From: Vulcanimicrobiota bacterium
GTDB taxonomy: Bacteria > Vulcanimicrobiota > Vulcanimicrobiia > Vulcanimicrobiales > Vulcanimicrobiaceae
Direction: 5' to 3'
Assembly (NCBI GenBank): GCA_027306845.1
Contig: DAHUYY010000010.1
Coordinates: 1 to 20,162, forward strand
DNA length: 20,162 nt
This document shows, piece after piece, positions 7,009 through 14,207 of this stretch. The notes under the pieces are model-generated. The model saw only the letters and a program-made list of their open reading frames with translations. It was not told the origin of the DNA and ran no database searches. The position numbers were made by a program, and so were the translations under genes. Within the stretch, counting starts at the first letter, position 1. Every line of letters starts with the position of its first letter.

Positions 7009-7896
7009 ATGGAGGTTTCCGATCTGCTGCTCGATCGTGCGCTCGCAAGCGGCGCGCGCAGCATCGCGGTCGTCGGCACCGGCAAAAACGTCGGCAAGAC
7101 GGTGGTGATGCGGGCGATCTATCGCGCGGCGATCGCGCGCGGCATGTGCGTCGGGCTTACCTCGATCGGCCGCGACGGCGAAGCGAACGATTTCGTCGAT
7201 ACGGTTGCGAAACCACGCTTACGCCTCGCCGCCGGAACGCTCGTCGCCGGAGCGCTCGGCGCCCTGCCTCGCTCCCCTGCGCTGCAATGGTGCGAATGCA
7301 CCGATATTCAGAGTGCGAGCGGCCCGCTTGCGATCGTCCGGGTGCGTTCGGAGAGCGAGGTAGAAGTTGTCGGCGCTCCGACCGCATCGGGGCTGCGTGG
7401 TTGCGTCGCCTCGCTCTTCGCCCACGGCGCCGATATCGTGGCGATCGATGGCGCGATCGATCGCATCGCCGCGTTACGTGAAGAAGATGCGGTGGTTGTC
7501 TGTTGCGGTGCCGCATCCTCGCCCAGCGTGGAAGCGATCGCCGCCGAGGTCGGCGCCCTCGTCGCCCTGTTGGGATTGTCGCGGTACGACGGGAAGGGCG
7601 CTGCATTACGCGTCGACGGTGCGTTCACGCCGACGCATGCCGCAACGCTGATCGCCGCCGGAGAGCGTCGTGCCGTCGTCGTCCGCGACGCGACGCGCGT
7701 CACGTTGCGCGGACGCGCTCTACTCGGCGTTCTCTCTCGGTTGCAGATTCGGGTCGAGCGCCCGCTCCATCCGGTCGCCGTCACGGTGAATTCCGTCGGG
7801 CGCACGGGGAGCGTGGAGCCCCAGGCGCTGCTCCAAGCGGTGCACGCGGCGGTGGCGTTGCCGACCTTCGATCTTTTCGCGGCTAGTGCAGCGTGA
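7009..7896 (+). CDS. kamB: P-loop protein, probable lysine 5,6-aminomutase reactivase subunit KamB
   Basis: A 295-residue soluble nucleotide-binding protein. ATG at 7009 gives a compact N-terminus; the open frame upstream overlaps mntP in another frame and is discounted. The P-loop GTGKNVGKT (residues 23-31) has the spacing of the BioD/CobB-type deviant Walker A, and is followed by LTSIGRDGE and KPRLRLAAGTLVAG, segments I associate with the KamB proteins that sit next to a MutS-like ATPase in lysine fermentation clusters. A further stretch, ADIVAIDGAIDRIAAL, resembles a Walker B region. It overlaps the next gene by four bases (GTGA), which predicts tight translational coupling, and Kce follows. 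In known systems the pair restores activity to a B12/PLP aminomutase after inactivation. The KamB identity rests on motif memory and neighbours; a general BioD-like ATPase is the fallback. Confidence 0.65.
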   Translation: MEVSDLLLDRALASGARSIAVVGTGKNVGKTVVMRAIYRAAIARGMCVGLTSIGRDGEANDFVDTVAKPRLRLAAGTLVAGALGALPRSPALQWCECTDIQSASGPLAIVRVRSESEVEVVGAPTASGLRGCVASLFAHGADIVAIDGAIDRIAALREEDAVVVCCGAASSPSVEAIAAEVGALVALLGLSRYDGKGAALRVDGAFTPTHAATLIAAGERRAVVVRDATRVTLRGRALLGVLSRLQIRVERPLHPVAVTVNSVGRTGSVEPQALLQAVHAAVALPTFDLFAASAA

Positions 7897-9509
7897 GCGC
7901 CGACGAATTTATCGACCGCTCGAGCGCGAACGCAATCGGCGAAGAGTGGCTCGCTGTGGCGATCGAACCGCGCAGTGCCTACGGCGCGCGCGAGAACGCG
8001 AAGCGGCGTCGCTTTCGCCCCGGCGAAGAGCGCGAGGCGATGGCGAGCGCAGGGCGTATCGCGCGAATCGCCGAGTGCCTCGACCCCGACCTCATGGAAC
8101 GAGCGTTGGCGAGGCTCGCACGGCTACCCGACATTTCGGCGGCGCTCGCTCGCGTCGCCGTTGGCGACTCGCTCGACGACGCGGAGGCACTTGCGTTTTT
8201 GCGCTTCGCCGATGGAGCATCGGAGTTGCAGCGCGCGCTCGAAGGGTGCGACGAATTGCCGAATTGTGCCGGCGAGGCGGTCGAAGCGCTGCGCGTGCTT
8301 TTCGAACGCGGCCGCGTGGGAGGCCACGCGTTTTATCTTCACGATTCGTTCGACGATGCATTGCGGTCGGAGCGAGAACGGTACGAAGAAGCTCGCGCTC
8401 GTTTCGAAGCGGCACGCGGCCGTCTCGAACGCAAAGTCGCCGAAGCACTGGGGCGCAGCGCTCGCTTCGATGAGGAATTTATCGTGCTGCGCGAAGAGCT
8501 CGCGAAGCCGCTCCCCAGCGGCGTACGCGTCGTGCGCGAAGCCCCGACCTACGTGCTCTGCGAGATCGATCTCGACGAAGAGAGCCGCGCGCAGCTCGAA
8601 CGTCGAGAAGAGGCGGCACGCGCCGTAGCCCTCGCCGAGGAACGCGTACGCGCCGCGCTTGCCCGCGAGGTCTTTACATTGGGCGACGGACTCGCGCGAG
8701 CGACGTTCGCACTCGGGGAGATCGATCTCGTTCTCGCCGCGGCGTCATGGGCGCAGCGCTTCGCATGTCGGCCGGCGGAACTCGATGCAGCGGGCGAAAT
8801 TCAGATCGTCGAAGGGCGTTGGTTGCCGTTACAGGAGCGCTTGGAGAGCGCGGGAGGAGCGTTCGTTCCATCGAGTATTTCGTGGAGCGGCGCGGCGATC
8901 GTTACCGGCCCGAACATGGGCGGAAAATCGGTAGCACTGCGTACGGTAGGATTTATCGCGCTCTGCGCATCGCTCGGGTTACCGGTTCCCGCGCAGCGCG
9001 CTCGGCTCGCGCTCCCGCCGATGATTCGTTGGCTTGGTATCGGTCCCGATGACGAAACGCGCGGTGCGCTGCTTTCCTCGTTTGCAGAAGAAGCGGTGCG
9101 GTTGCGCGACGCTTTTCGAGCGCTCGCGCCGCGGAGTCTCCTTCTGGTCGATGAATTCGCGCGAACGACCACCCCGCGGGAGGGTTTCGCGATATTAGTC
9201 GCCTCGCTGCAGAGCGCGCGCGAACGGGGTGCCGATATCATCGCGGCGACGCACCTTGCCGGGGTCGCCGCCGCCGCTGGGGCGCGCCATTTTGCCGTTC
9301 GCGGATTGCGCGGCATTCCGACGCCGACTCCCGGCGCCGATATCGACCGGTTGCTCGCCGCGCTCGCCGATTGCATGGATTATCGCATTGAAGAGCTCTC
9401 CGAGGATCGCCGCGAGAGCTCCGACGCCCTCGCCCTCGCGAGCTTGCTCGGGGTCGACGAAGGAATCGTACTGCGAGCGCGCGGGATTCTGAAAACCATC
9501 GCGGAGTAG
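7893..9509 (+). CDS. kamC: MutS-family ATPase without mismatch domain, probable reactivase KamC
   Basis: A 538-residue protein with a MutS-type ATPase at the C-terminus but no N-terminal mismatch-recognition domain. Walker A is TGPNMGGKS (residues 338-346). The signature region is LLSSFAEEAVRLRDAF (about 393-408). Walker B is SLLLVDEFARTTTPREG (415-431, with D420/E421), and the switch His is H454 in AATHL. The N-terminal 330 residues are rich in charged helices and coiled-coil-like heptads (for example 155-185), like the MutS core. The EFAR wording of Walker B, in place of the DEIGRGT of DNA-repair MutS, fits the aminomutase-associated branch. GTG at 7893 overlaps the stop of kamB. Followed by Kce after 30 bases, this gene order matches lysine fermentation clusters, where KamC is paired with KamB. 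It could instead be a MutS2-like protein of other function, but the context argues against that. Confidence 0.78.
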   Translation: MSADEFIDRSSANAIGEEWLAVAIEPRSAYGARENAKRRRFRPGEEREAMASAGRIARIAECLDPDLMERALARLARLPDISAALARVAVGDSLDDAEALAFLRFADGASELQRALEGCDELPNCAGEAVEALRVLFERGRVGGHAFYLHDSFDDALRSERERYEEARARFEAARGRLERKVAEALGRSARFDEEFIVLREELAKPLPSGVRVVREAPTYVLCEIDLDEESRAQLERREEAARAVALAEERVRAALAREVFTLGDGLARATFALGEIDLVLAAASWAQRFACRPAELDAAGEIQIVEGRWLPLQERLESAGGAFVPSSISWSGAAIVTGPNMGGKSVALRTVGFIALCASLGLPVPAQRARLALPPMIRWLGIGPDDETRGALLSSFAEEAVRLRDAFRALAPRSLLLVDEFARTTTPREGFAILVASLQSARERGADIIAATHLAGVAAAAGARHFAVRGLRGIPTPTPGADIDRLLAALADCMDYRIEELSEDRRESSDALALASLLGVDEGIVLRARGILKTIAE

Positions 9510-9539
9510 CGCGGGACGCATGCGTCGAAAGCCGCGCGC

Positions 9540-10385
9540 ATGCAGCCGCTCATCATCACTTGTGCCCCCGTCGGTGCCGAACTCACCCCCGAACAGACGC
9601 CGCACCTCGCGGTGACGCCGAAGCAACTCGGCGCGGTGGCGGCCGAGGTCGTGCAGGCGGGTGCCTCGCTCATCCACGTCCATTGTCGTAACGATGACGG
9701 CACCAACACGCACGATGTCGCGCGCTTTCGGGCCGCCTACGAAGCGATTCGCGCGAACAGCGATCTCATCGTGCAGTTTTCAACCGGTGGTGCGATCGGC
9801 ATGACGCCGAAAGAGCGCGCGGCGGTCCTACAATTGCGTCCGGAGATGGCGACGCTGACCTGCGGAAGCGTGAATTTCGGCGATGAGATCTTCGAAAATA
9901 GTTTTCCGATCATGCGCGCCATCGCCGCTGCGATGAAAGAATACGGAGTGCGCCCCGAACTCGAGATCTTCGATAAAGGGCATCTCGCCAACGCGCGCCG
10001 TCTCGCCACCGAAGGTGTGCTGGCGCTGCCGCAGCATGTCGATTTCGTGCTCGGCGTCCCGGGAGCGCTCGAAGCGAGCGTTCAGAATCTCTGCGAGCTG
10101 GTACGCGATCTTCCCGAAGGGTGTACCTGGTCGGTCGCCGGCATCGGGCGGCAACAGTTGCCGCTGGCGATGGCCGCAATCGCGATGGGCGGGCACGTAC
10201 GCGTCGGCCTAGAGGATAATATTTACTACAGCAAAGGGCGACTCGCGACCAACGGCGAGCTCGTCGCCCGAATCGTTCGCATCGCCGGCGAGGCCGGCCG
10301 CCCGGTTGCGACTCCGGCGCAGGCTCGCGAGATTCTTTCGCTGCCGCCCCTTGCCGGGGCAGGCATCGGCCGCGTCGCCTCCTAA
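9540..10385 (+). CDS. kce: 3-keto-5-aminohexanoate cleavage enzyme (Kce, BKACE family)
   Basis: A 281-residue Zn-dependent enzyme. In the lysine fermentation pathway Kce takes 5-amino-3-oxohexanoate plus acetyl-CoA and gives 3-aminobutyryl-CoA plus acetoacetate. Metal ligands are visible: H46 and H48 in SLIHVHCRNDDG and E225 in VRVGLEDNIY. R221 and D226 flank that site, and S81 lies in the STGG motif. Other family stretches are PEMATLTCGSVNFG, EIFDKGHL and WSVAGIGRQQLPLA. Length is typical for the family. The BKACE family (DUF849) contains enzymes acting on many beta-keto acids, so sequence alone does not fix the substrate; the KamB/KamC neighbours favour the lysine intermediate. ATG at 9540 lacks a strong ribosome-binding site. 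The next gene starts 12 bases after the TAA, so it is part of the same operon. Confidence 0.88.
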   Translation: MQPLIITCAPVGAELTPEQTPHLAVTPKQLGAVAAEVVQAGASLIHVHCRNDDGTNTHDVARFRAAYEAIRANSDLIVQFSTGGAIGMTPKERAAVLQLRPEMATLTCGSVNFGDEIFENSFPIMRAIAAAMKEYGVRPELEIFDKGHLANARRLATEGVLALPQHVDFVLGVPGALEASVQNLCELVRDLPEGCTWSVAGIGRQQLPLAMAAIAMGGHVRVGLEDNIYYSKGRLATNGELVARIVRIAGEAGRPVATPAQAREILSLPPLAGAGIGRVAS

Positions 10386-10397
10386 TCAGGGCGGGCT

Positions 10398-11375
10398 TTG
10401 CTGACCTATATCGTGCGGCGAACGCTGCAAGCGATTCCGCTCCTGCTGCTCATCTCGGTGGTGCTCTTTCTCGTCGCGATGAAGAGCTCTCCGGCGGGGC
10501 CGCTGACGCCTTATTTGACGAACCCGCATATCACCGCAGCCGATATCGCGCGCTTGCGCCATAATTTCGGCCTCGACAAACCGATCTGGGTCCAGTACTA
10601 CTTTTGGTTGAACCGAACGCTGCACGGTGACCTCGGCTATTCCACCAGCAACGCCGAGGCCGTAACGACTGCAATCATGCAGCGCCTTCCCGCTACGCTC
10701 GAACTCATGGGCGCGTCGCTGCTCATTGCGATTACCGCCGGGATATCGCTGGGAATTTTTTCGGCGGTCCGCCCGTATTCGACCGCCGATTACATCATCA
10801 CCACACTCGCCTTCTTCGGGCAGTCGATGCCGGTCTTCTGGTTTGCGCTGATGATGCAGTTGCTCTTCTCGGTTCACGGGATTCCGCTGCCGTTCGGCTA
10901 TGAAATTCAGTTGCCGTCGGCAGGGATGAGCAGCGGTGGTGGTTTTAATCTCGGAGATCGCATCGACCATTTAATTTTGCCGGCGTTCGTTCTCTCGCTC
11001 CTCCAACTTGCGCTCTTCAGTCGGTTCATGCGTTCCTCGATGCTCGAGGTGATGAAGGCCGACTATATGCGCACGGCGGCGGCGAAAGGCTTGCCGTTTC
11101 ACACGATCCTTTTCCGGCACGGCCTAAAAAACGCGATGATTCCGGTCGTCACCGTAATCGCGCTCTCGATGCCGAGCTTGATCGGCGGCGCGATCGTCAC
11201 CGAGACGATCTTCGCATGGCCGGGCATGGGGCGACTCTTTATTAACGGTTTGCAGCAATCGGATATTCCGCTGCTGATGGGTTACCTCAATCTCACTGCA
11301 ATTTTGGTTGTATTTTTCAACCTCGTTGCCGACGTAACATACGCGTGGCTCGATCCTCGCGTGAAATTCGATTAG
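10398..11375 (+). CDS. Peptide-type ABC transporter permease, DppB/OppB-like
   Basis: A 325-residue inner-membrane permease of the dipeptide/oligopeptide/nickel class. The first segment (LTYIVRRTLQAIPLLLLIS) is the typical N-terminus of the B subunit, followed by the characteristic DIARLRHNFGLDKPIWVQYYFWL and GDLGYS region and five more membrane segments. The cytoplasmic EAA-type loop that docks on the ATPase is RTAAAKGLPFHTILFRHGLKNAMIP, near residues 220-245, and the protein ends in LDPRVKFD as is usual. TTG at 10398 is the start, 12 bases after kce and with AGG seven bases upstream. Its partner permease follows. Neither a substrate-binding protein nor the ATP-binding subunits are in the window, so the substrate cannot be read; peptides are the family default. 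Confidence 0.93.
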   Translation: MLTYIVRRTLQAIPLLLLISVVLFLVAMKSSPAGPLTPYLTNPHITAADIARLRHNFGLDKPIWVQYYFWLNRTLHGDLGYSTSNAEAVTTAIMQRLPATLELMGASLLIAITAGISLGIFSAVRPYSTADYIITTLAFFGQSMPVFWFALMMQLLFSVHGIPLPFGYEIQLPSAGMSSGGGFNLGDRIDHLILPAFVLSLLQLALFSRFMRSSMLEVMKADYMRTAAAKGLPFHTILFRHGLKNAMIPVVTVIALSMPSLIGGAIVTETIFAWPGMGRLFINGLQQSDIPLLMGYLNLTAILVVFFNLVADVTYAWLDPRVKFD

Positions 11376-11389
11376 GACGAGGGCAAAGT

Positions 11390-12334
11390 ATGTCGACCGG
11401 GCAATCAGTACAAGAAGTCGCGGCATTTTCATACGATGAGGACGTCGCCTTCACGAAGGTGACGCTCTGGAAGCGGTTCCGGCGCCACCGGTTGGCGATG
11501 GCGGGGCTGATCGTCCTCGGTTGCATCGTCCTAGCGGCAGTTTTTGCCCCCGTTCTTGCGCCGTTTCTGCCGAACCATATCGATAACGTCCATTGGCAGG
11601 GGACGCCGTTGCCGCCCTGCTTTGAAAATGCGGCGACCTGCGGCGGACATCCGCTCGGCACCGACGAGGTTGGGCGCGACGAACTCTCGCGCTTGCTCTT
11701 CGGTGCGCGTGCTTCGCTCCAGGTCGGGCTCTTCGCCGTGATTATCGAGATCGTGATCGGCTCGATCGTCGGTGCGATCTCCGGTTATTACGGGGGGTGG
11801 ATCGACTACCTCATGATGCGTATCACCGATGTCTTTCTCTCGATACCGATTCTGCCGCTGCTGCTGGTACTCACCGCGATCGTCGTCGCAACCTCCAGCC
11901 GCGCGAGTTTAAGTTTCGGAGTCATCGTGTTGGTGATCGGCGTCCTCTCGTGGCCGAACCCCGCTCGTTTGGTGCGCGCCTCATTCTTGAGCCTTCGCAA
12001 CCGCGAGTTCACCGAAGCCGCGCGGGCGGTCGGCAACGGTGACCTGCGAATTATTTTCCGGCATCTGCTCCCCAACGCGGTCGCACCGATCATCGTGCAG
12101 GCGACCCTCGACGTCGCCAACGTGATCGTGCTCGAATCAACGCTCTCGTTCCTCGGAATGGGGATCCAGCCCCCGACCGCCTCGTGGGGCAATATGCTCA
12201 CCGGGGCGCAGGTCAACGTCGAGAACGCCTGGTGGGCGGCGGTCTTTCCGGGCATCGGCATCCTGCTGACGGTGCTCTCGATCAATTTTATCGGCGACGG
12301 TCTGCGCGATGCCCTTGACCCGGGTATGCACTAG
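11390..12334 (+). CDS. Peptide-type ABC transporter permease, DppC/OppC-like
   Basis: A 314-residue partner of the preceding permease. ATG at 11390 is chosen over an upstream in-frame GTG because GAGGG lies six bases before it and the residues before it overlap the previous gene. The N-terminal soluble stretch followed by LWKRFRRHRLAMAGLIVLG is the usual OppC N-domain. The extracytoplasmic segment after the first helix carries two cysteines (PPCFENAATCGGHPLGTDE) and the family motif GTDEVGRDELSRLLFGARASL. The ATPase-docking loop is EAARAVGNGDLRIIFRHLLPNA, and the end NFIGDGLRDALDPGMH is typical. The two permeases form a heterodimeric channel in this family. The last codons of the gene contain the -35 element of the downstream tRNA. 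No ATPase genes follow, because the tRNA and terminator end the run. Confidence 0.94.
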   Translation: MSTGQSVQEVAAFSYDEDVAFTKVTLWKRFRRHRLAMAGLIVLGCIVLAAVFAPVLAPFLPNHIDNVHWQGTPLPPCFENAATCGGHPLGTDEVGRDELSRLLFGARASLQVGLFAVIIEIVIGSIVGAISGYYGGWIDYLMMRITDVFLSIPILPLLLVLTAIVVATSSRASLSFGVIVLVIGVLSWPNPARLVRASFLSLRNREFTEAARAVGNGDLRIIFRHLLPNAVAPIIVQATLDVANVIVLESTLSFLGMGIQPPTASWGNMLTGAQVNVENAWWAAVFPGIGILLTVLSINFIGDGLRDALDPGMH

Positions 12335-12344
12335 GCCGTATAGT
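12315..12344 (+). promoter_or_regulatory. Promoter of the tRNA-Leu gene
   Basis: TTGACC at 12315-12320 and TATAGT at 12339-12344 are separated by 18 bases, a good match to a housekeeping sigma promoter. The predicted start of transcription is near 12351, eight bases before the mature tRNA. The -35 lies in the last codons of the permease gene and the -10 just after its stop, so the tRNA can be expressed independently of the operon. Confidence 0.8.
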
Positions 12345-12358
12345 CGCGAAGCCCTCGT

Positions 12359-12445
12359 GCGCAAGTGGCGGAATTGGTAGACGCACTAGCTTGAGGGGCT
12401 AGCGGGAGCAATCTCGTGCTGGTTCGAGTCCAGTCTTGCGCACCA
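12359..12445 (+). tRNA. tRNA-Leu (anticodon GAG)
   Basis: The acceptor stem GCGCAAG (12359-12365) pairs with CTTGCGC (12435-12441), followed by discriminator A and an encoded CCA (12443-12445). The anticodon stem CTAGC/GCTAG encloses loop TTGAGGG, with anticodon GAG at 12393-12395, reading CUC and CUU. The long variable arm (around CGGGAGCAATCTCGTG) marks a class II tRNA, as expected for leucine. The T arm is CTGG TTCGAGT CCAG. All parts are intact. Confidence 0.97.
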
Positions 12446-12452
12446 AAATAAG

Positions 12453-12477
12453 AAAAGGCCCAAATGGGGCCTTTTTT
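12453..12477 (+). terminator. Intrinsic terminator after tRNA-Leu
   Basis: AAAAGGCCC (12453-12461) pairs with GGGCCTTTT (12467-12475) around a five-base loop, with a run of six T at 12472-12477. This is a textbook intrinsic terminator for the tRNA and for any read-through from the permease operon. The A-run on the left arm means it could also work from the opposite strand. Confidence 0.92.
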
Positions 12478-12480
12478 ACC

Positions 12481-12517
12481 TTGGTGCGACCGATGCTCCG
12501 AAGCGGCACGAGATTGC
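12481..12517 (-). pseudogene. Inverted, decayed copy of the tRNA-Leu 3' end
   Basis: Read on the minus strand, this stretch begins GCAATCTCGTGC (12517-12506), identical to the variable arm of the tRNA at 12408-12419. It continues with a TTCGG loop-like piece and ends CGCACCAA (12488-12481), identical to the tRNA 3' end at 12440-12447. The distance between the two identical blocks is 17 bases here and 20 in the tRNA. The T stem no longer pairs, so it is not a working tRNA. The shared terminator lies at the centre of the palindrome. A remnant of a second, convergent tRNA-Leu gene or of an inverted duplication are both possible. Confidence 0.55.
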
Positions 12518-12578
12518 CGTTCCTCGCGCCCCAGGCTCCCCACGAGCCGCCTCCCTTTTTTTGTGTTACCATCGCGGC

Positions 12579-12800
12579 ATGCGCACGTCTCGATGGCAGA
12601 AGGTATTTCGGGCGCTGCGAGACCGGCTTCGCATCGGCCCGGCTCGTCCGCCACGCGTCACCGACGACGGTGAAGATGATGGCTTGACCGGCTCGCGCGT
12701 TCCGCGCAAACCGATCGCGCCGAATCTCTCCGGGGGCGCTGCGGCTGCAATACCTGACGAGCATTGCGTTGGAGCGACGGCGGTAGCGGATCGCCCGTAA
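12579..12800 (+). CDS. Small hypothetical protein
   Basis: A possible 73-residue protein, cytoplasmic and without a recognisable domain. The N-terminus is basic and amphipathic (MRTSRWQKVFRALRDRL), then comes an acidic patch (DDGEDDG) and a low-complexity middle with GSRVPRKPIAPNLSGGAAAA. Codon choice looks like that of the neighbouring genes. ATG at 12579 has no ribosome-binding site. A TACCAT at 12567-12572 ends six bases before the ATG, so a leaderless message is conceivable, though no -35 is visible. The gene is the only coding candidate between the tRNA terminator and cobB; if it is not real, bases 12518-12865 hold nothing that I can name. Confidence 0.4.
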   Translation: MRTSRWQKVFRALRDRLRIGPARPPRVTDDGEDDGLTGSRVPRKPIAPNLSGGAAAAIPDEHCVGATAVADRP

Positions 12801-12865
12801 CCCGAAGAGCCTCTTTTTGCAGCGCCGGAGGTGGCGGCCTTCGCGCCGCGCTATAGCCTCTGCCG

Positions 12866-14176
12866 ATGAACGCACGCGCGCTACTCCTCGCAGCCCCGGG
12901 ATCCGGCAGCGGAAAGACGACGCTGACCCTGGGGCTCATTCGTGCGTTACGCGACCGTGGCTTGCGCGTCGGCTCGGCGAAGGTCGGCCCGGATTTTATC
13001 GACCCGGCCTTTCACGCCGTCGCTAGCGGGCGACGATCGGGGACGCTCGATCTCTGGGGGATGCGCGAACGCACGCTTCGAGCAGAACTCGCAGCGGTCG
13101 CCGCCGAGAGCGATATCGTCCTGATCGAGGGGGTGATGGGGCTCTTCGACGGCGCCCGCGATGGGGTTGGCTCGAGCGCTCATCTCGCGAAAGTTCTCGA
13201 TCTGCCGATCGTGTTGGTCCTCGATGTCGCCGCGCAGGCTACGACCGCGGCGGCGGTCGCATTCGGCCTCGCTCGCTACGATCCGGAGTTGCGCGTTTGC
13301 GGAGCGATCCTCAATCGCGTCGGTTCGGCCGGACACGCCGCGACGATCGTGCCCTCTCTGGAAGCGATCGGCATTCGTAGCCTCGGGTTCCTCGCTACGA
13401 ATTCCGCGCTCGCCCTCCCAGAACGCCATCTCGGTCTCGTCCAAGCGCGCGAACATCACGACCTCGAGCGATTCATCGCTGCAGCAGCCGCCGCATGCGC
13501 CGCACAACTCGATCTCGATGCCTTGTTCGCGCTCGCCGCGCCGCTTCCCGAGCTCATCGCGTCCAACGAAAGCCCGCTTCCGCCGATCGGTGAGCACATT
13601 GCGATCGCCGAAGACATCGCCTTCGCTTTTTCGTACGCGCATATCACGGAAGGCTGGCGGCGCGCCGGAGCGCAGCTCTCGTTTTTCTCGCCGCTTGCTA
13701 ACGAAGGCCCCAGCCGCAGCGCCGATGCGGTCTATCTTCCCGGCGGCTATCCCGAACTTCATGCCGACAGGCTCGCCGCTGCTATCTATTTTCGTGCTGA
13801 AATGGAGGCCGCGCGTGCGCGTGGGGCGGCGATCTATGGTGAGTGCGGCGGGTACATGGTGCTTGGAGAATCGCTCGCCGATCGCGATGCGGTCGAGCAT
13901 GCAATGCTCGGCTTTCTGCCGCTGCGGTTTTCGTACGCGCGCCCTCGTCTGCATCTCGGTTATCGCGAAGTGCATGCCGTCGTCGACACGCCGCTTGCGC
14001 GCGCGGGCACGCCGCTTCGCGGGCATGAGTTCCATTTTGCAAGCGTCGAATGCGAGCCGGCAGCCGAGGCGCTCTTCGAAGCAAGCGCTGAAGCGCATGC
14101 CCCGACGCGGATAGGAATGCATCGCGGGAACGTGCAGGGTTCCTTCTTGCATCTTCTCGACCGTGCCGAACCGTAA
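12866..14176 (+). CDS. cobB: Cobyrinate a,c-diamide synthase (CobB/CbiA)
   Basis: A 436-residue ATP- and glutamine-dependent enzyme that amidates the a and c side chains of cobyrinic (or hydrogenobyrinic) acid in corrinoid synthesis. The N-terminal synthetase half has P-loop APGSGSGKTTLTLGL (about residues 10-24), KVGPDFIDPAFH and EGVMGLFDG. The C-terminal class I glutamine amidotransferase half has DAVYLPGGYPELHADRLA, nucleophile C327 in YGECGGYMVLGES, HEFHFASVE and GNVQGSFLH. Length is usual for the family. ATG at 12866 matches the family start but has no ribosome-binding site; a TATAGC lies eight bases upstream, again allowing a leaderless start. No cobalamin riboswitch is visible upstream and no other cobalamin gene is adjacent. 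CbiA (cobalt early) and CobB (cobalt late) cannot be told apart here. Confidence 0.94.
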   Translation: MNARALLLAAPGSGSGKTTLTLGLIRALRDRGLRVGSAKVGPDFIDPAFHAVASGRRSGTLDLWGMRERTLRAELAAVAAESDIVLIEGVMGLFDGARDGVGSSAHLAKVLDLPIVLVLDVAAQATTAAAVAFGLARYDPELRVCGAILNRVGSAGHAATIVPSLEAIGIRSLGFLATNSALALPERHLGLVQAREHHDLERFIAAAAAACAAQLDLDALFALAAPLPELIASNESPLPPIGEHIAIAEDIAFAFSYAHITEGWRRAGAQLSFFSPLANEGPSRSADAVYLPGGYPELHADRLAAAIYFRAEMEAARARGAAIYGECGGYMVLGESLADRDAVEHAMLGFLPLRFSYARPRLHLGYREVHAVVDTPLARAGTPLRGHEFHFASVECEPAAEALFEASAEAHAPTRIGMHRGNVQGSFLHLLDRAEP

Positions 14177-14207
14177 CAAAGCCCGTCGTTTGCAGTAGTA
14201 CGGCAGC

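Noticed and set aside
7893..9509. MutS/MutS2 DNA repair protein
   Set aside because: There is no mismatch-recognition domain or Smr domain, Walker B is EFAR-type, and the neighbours are KamB-like and Kce.
12331..12654. Minus-strand open frame across the tRNA, with residues TRTSTRLLP
   Set aside because: It is translated antisense tRNA and terminator, a well-known spurious protein type.
12801..12865. Cobalamin riboswitch or terminator upstream of cobB
   Set aside because: The gap is too short for the riboswitch and shows no B12-box-like sequence; the AAGA/TCTT stem before a few T is only four base pairs.
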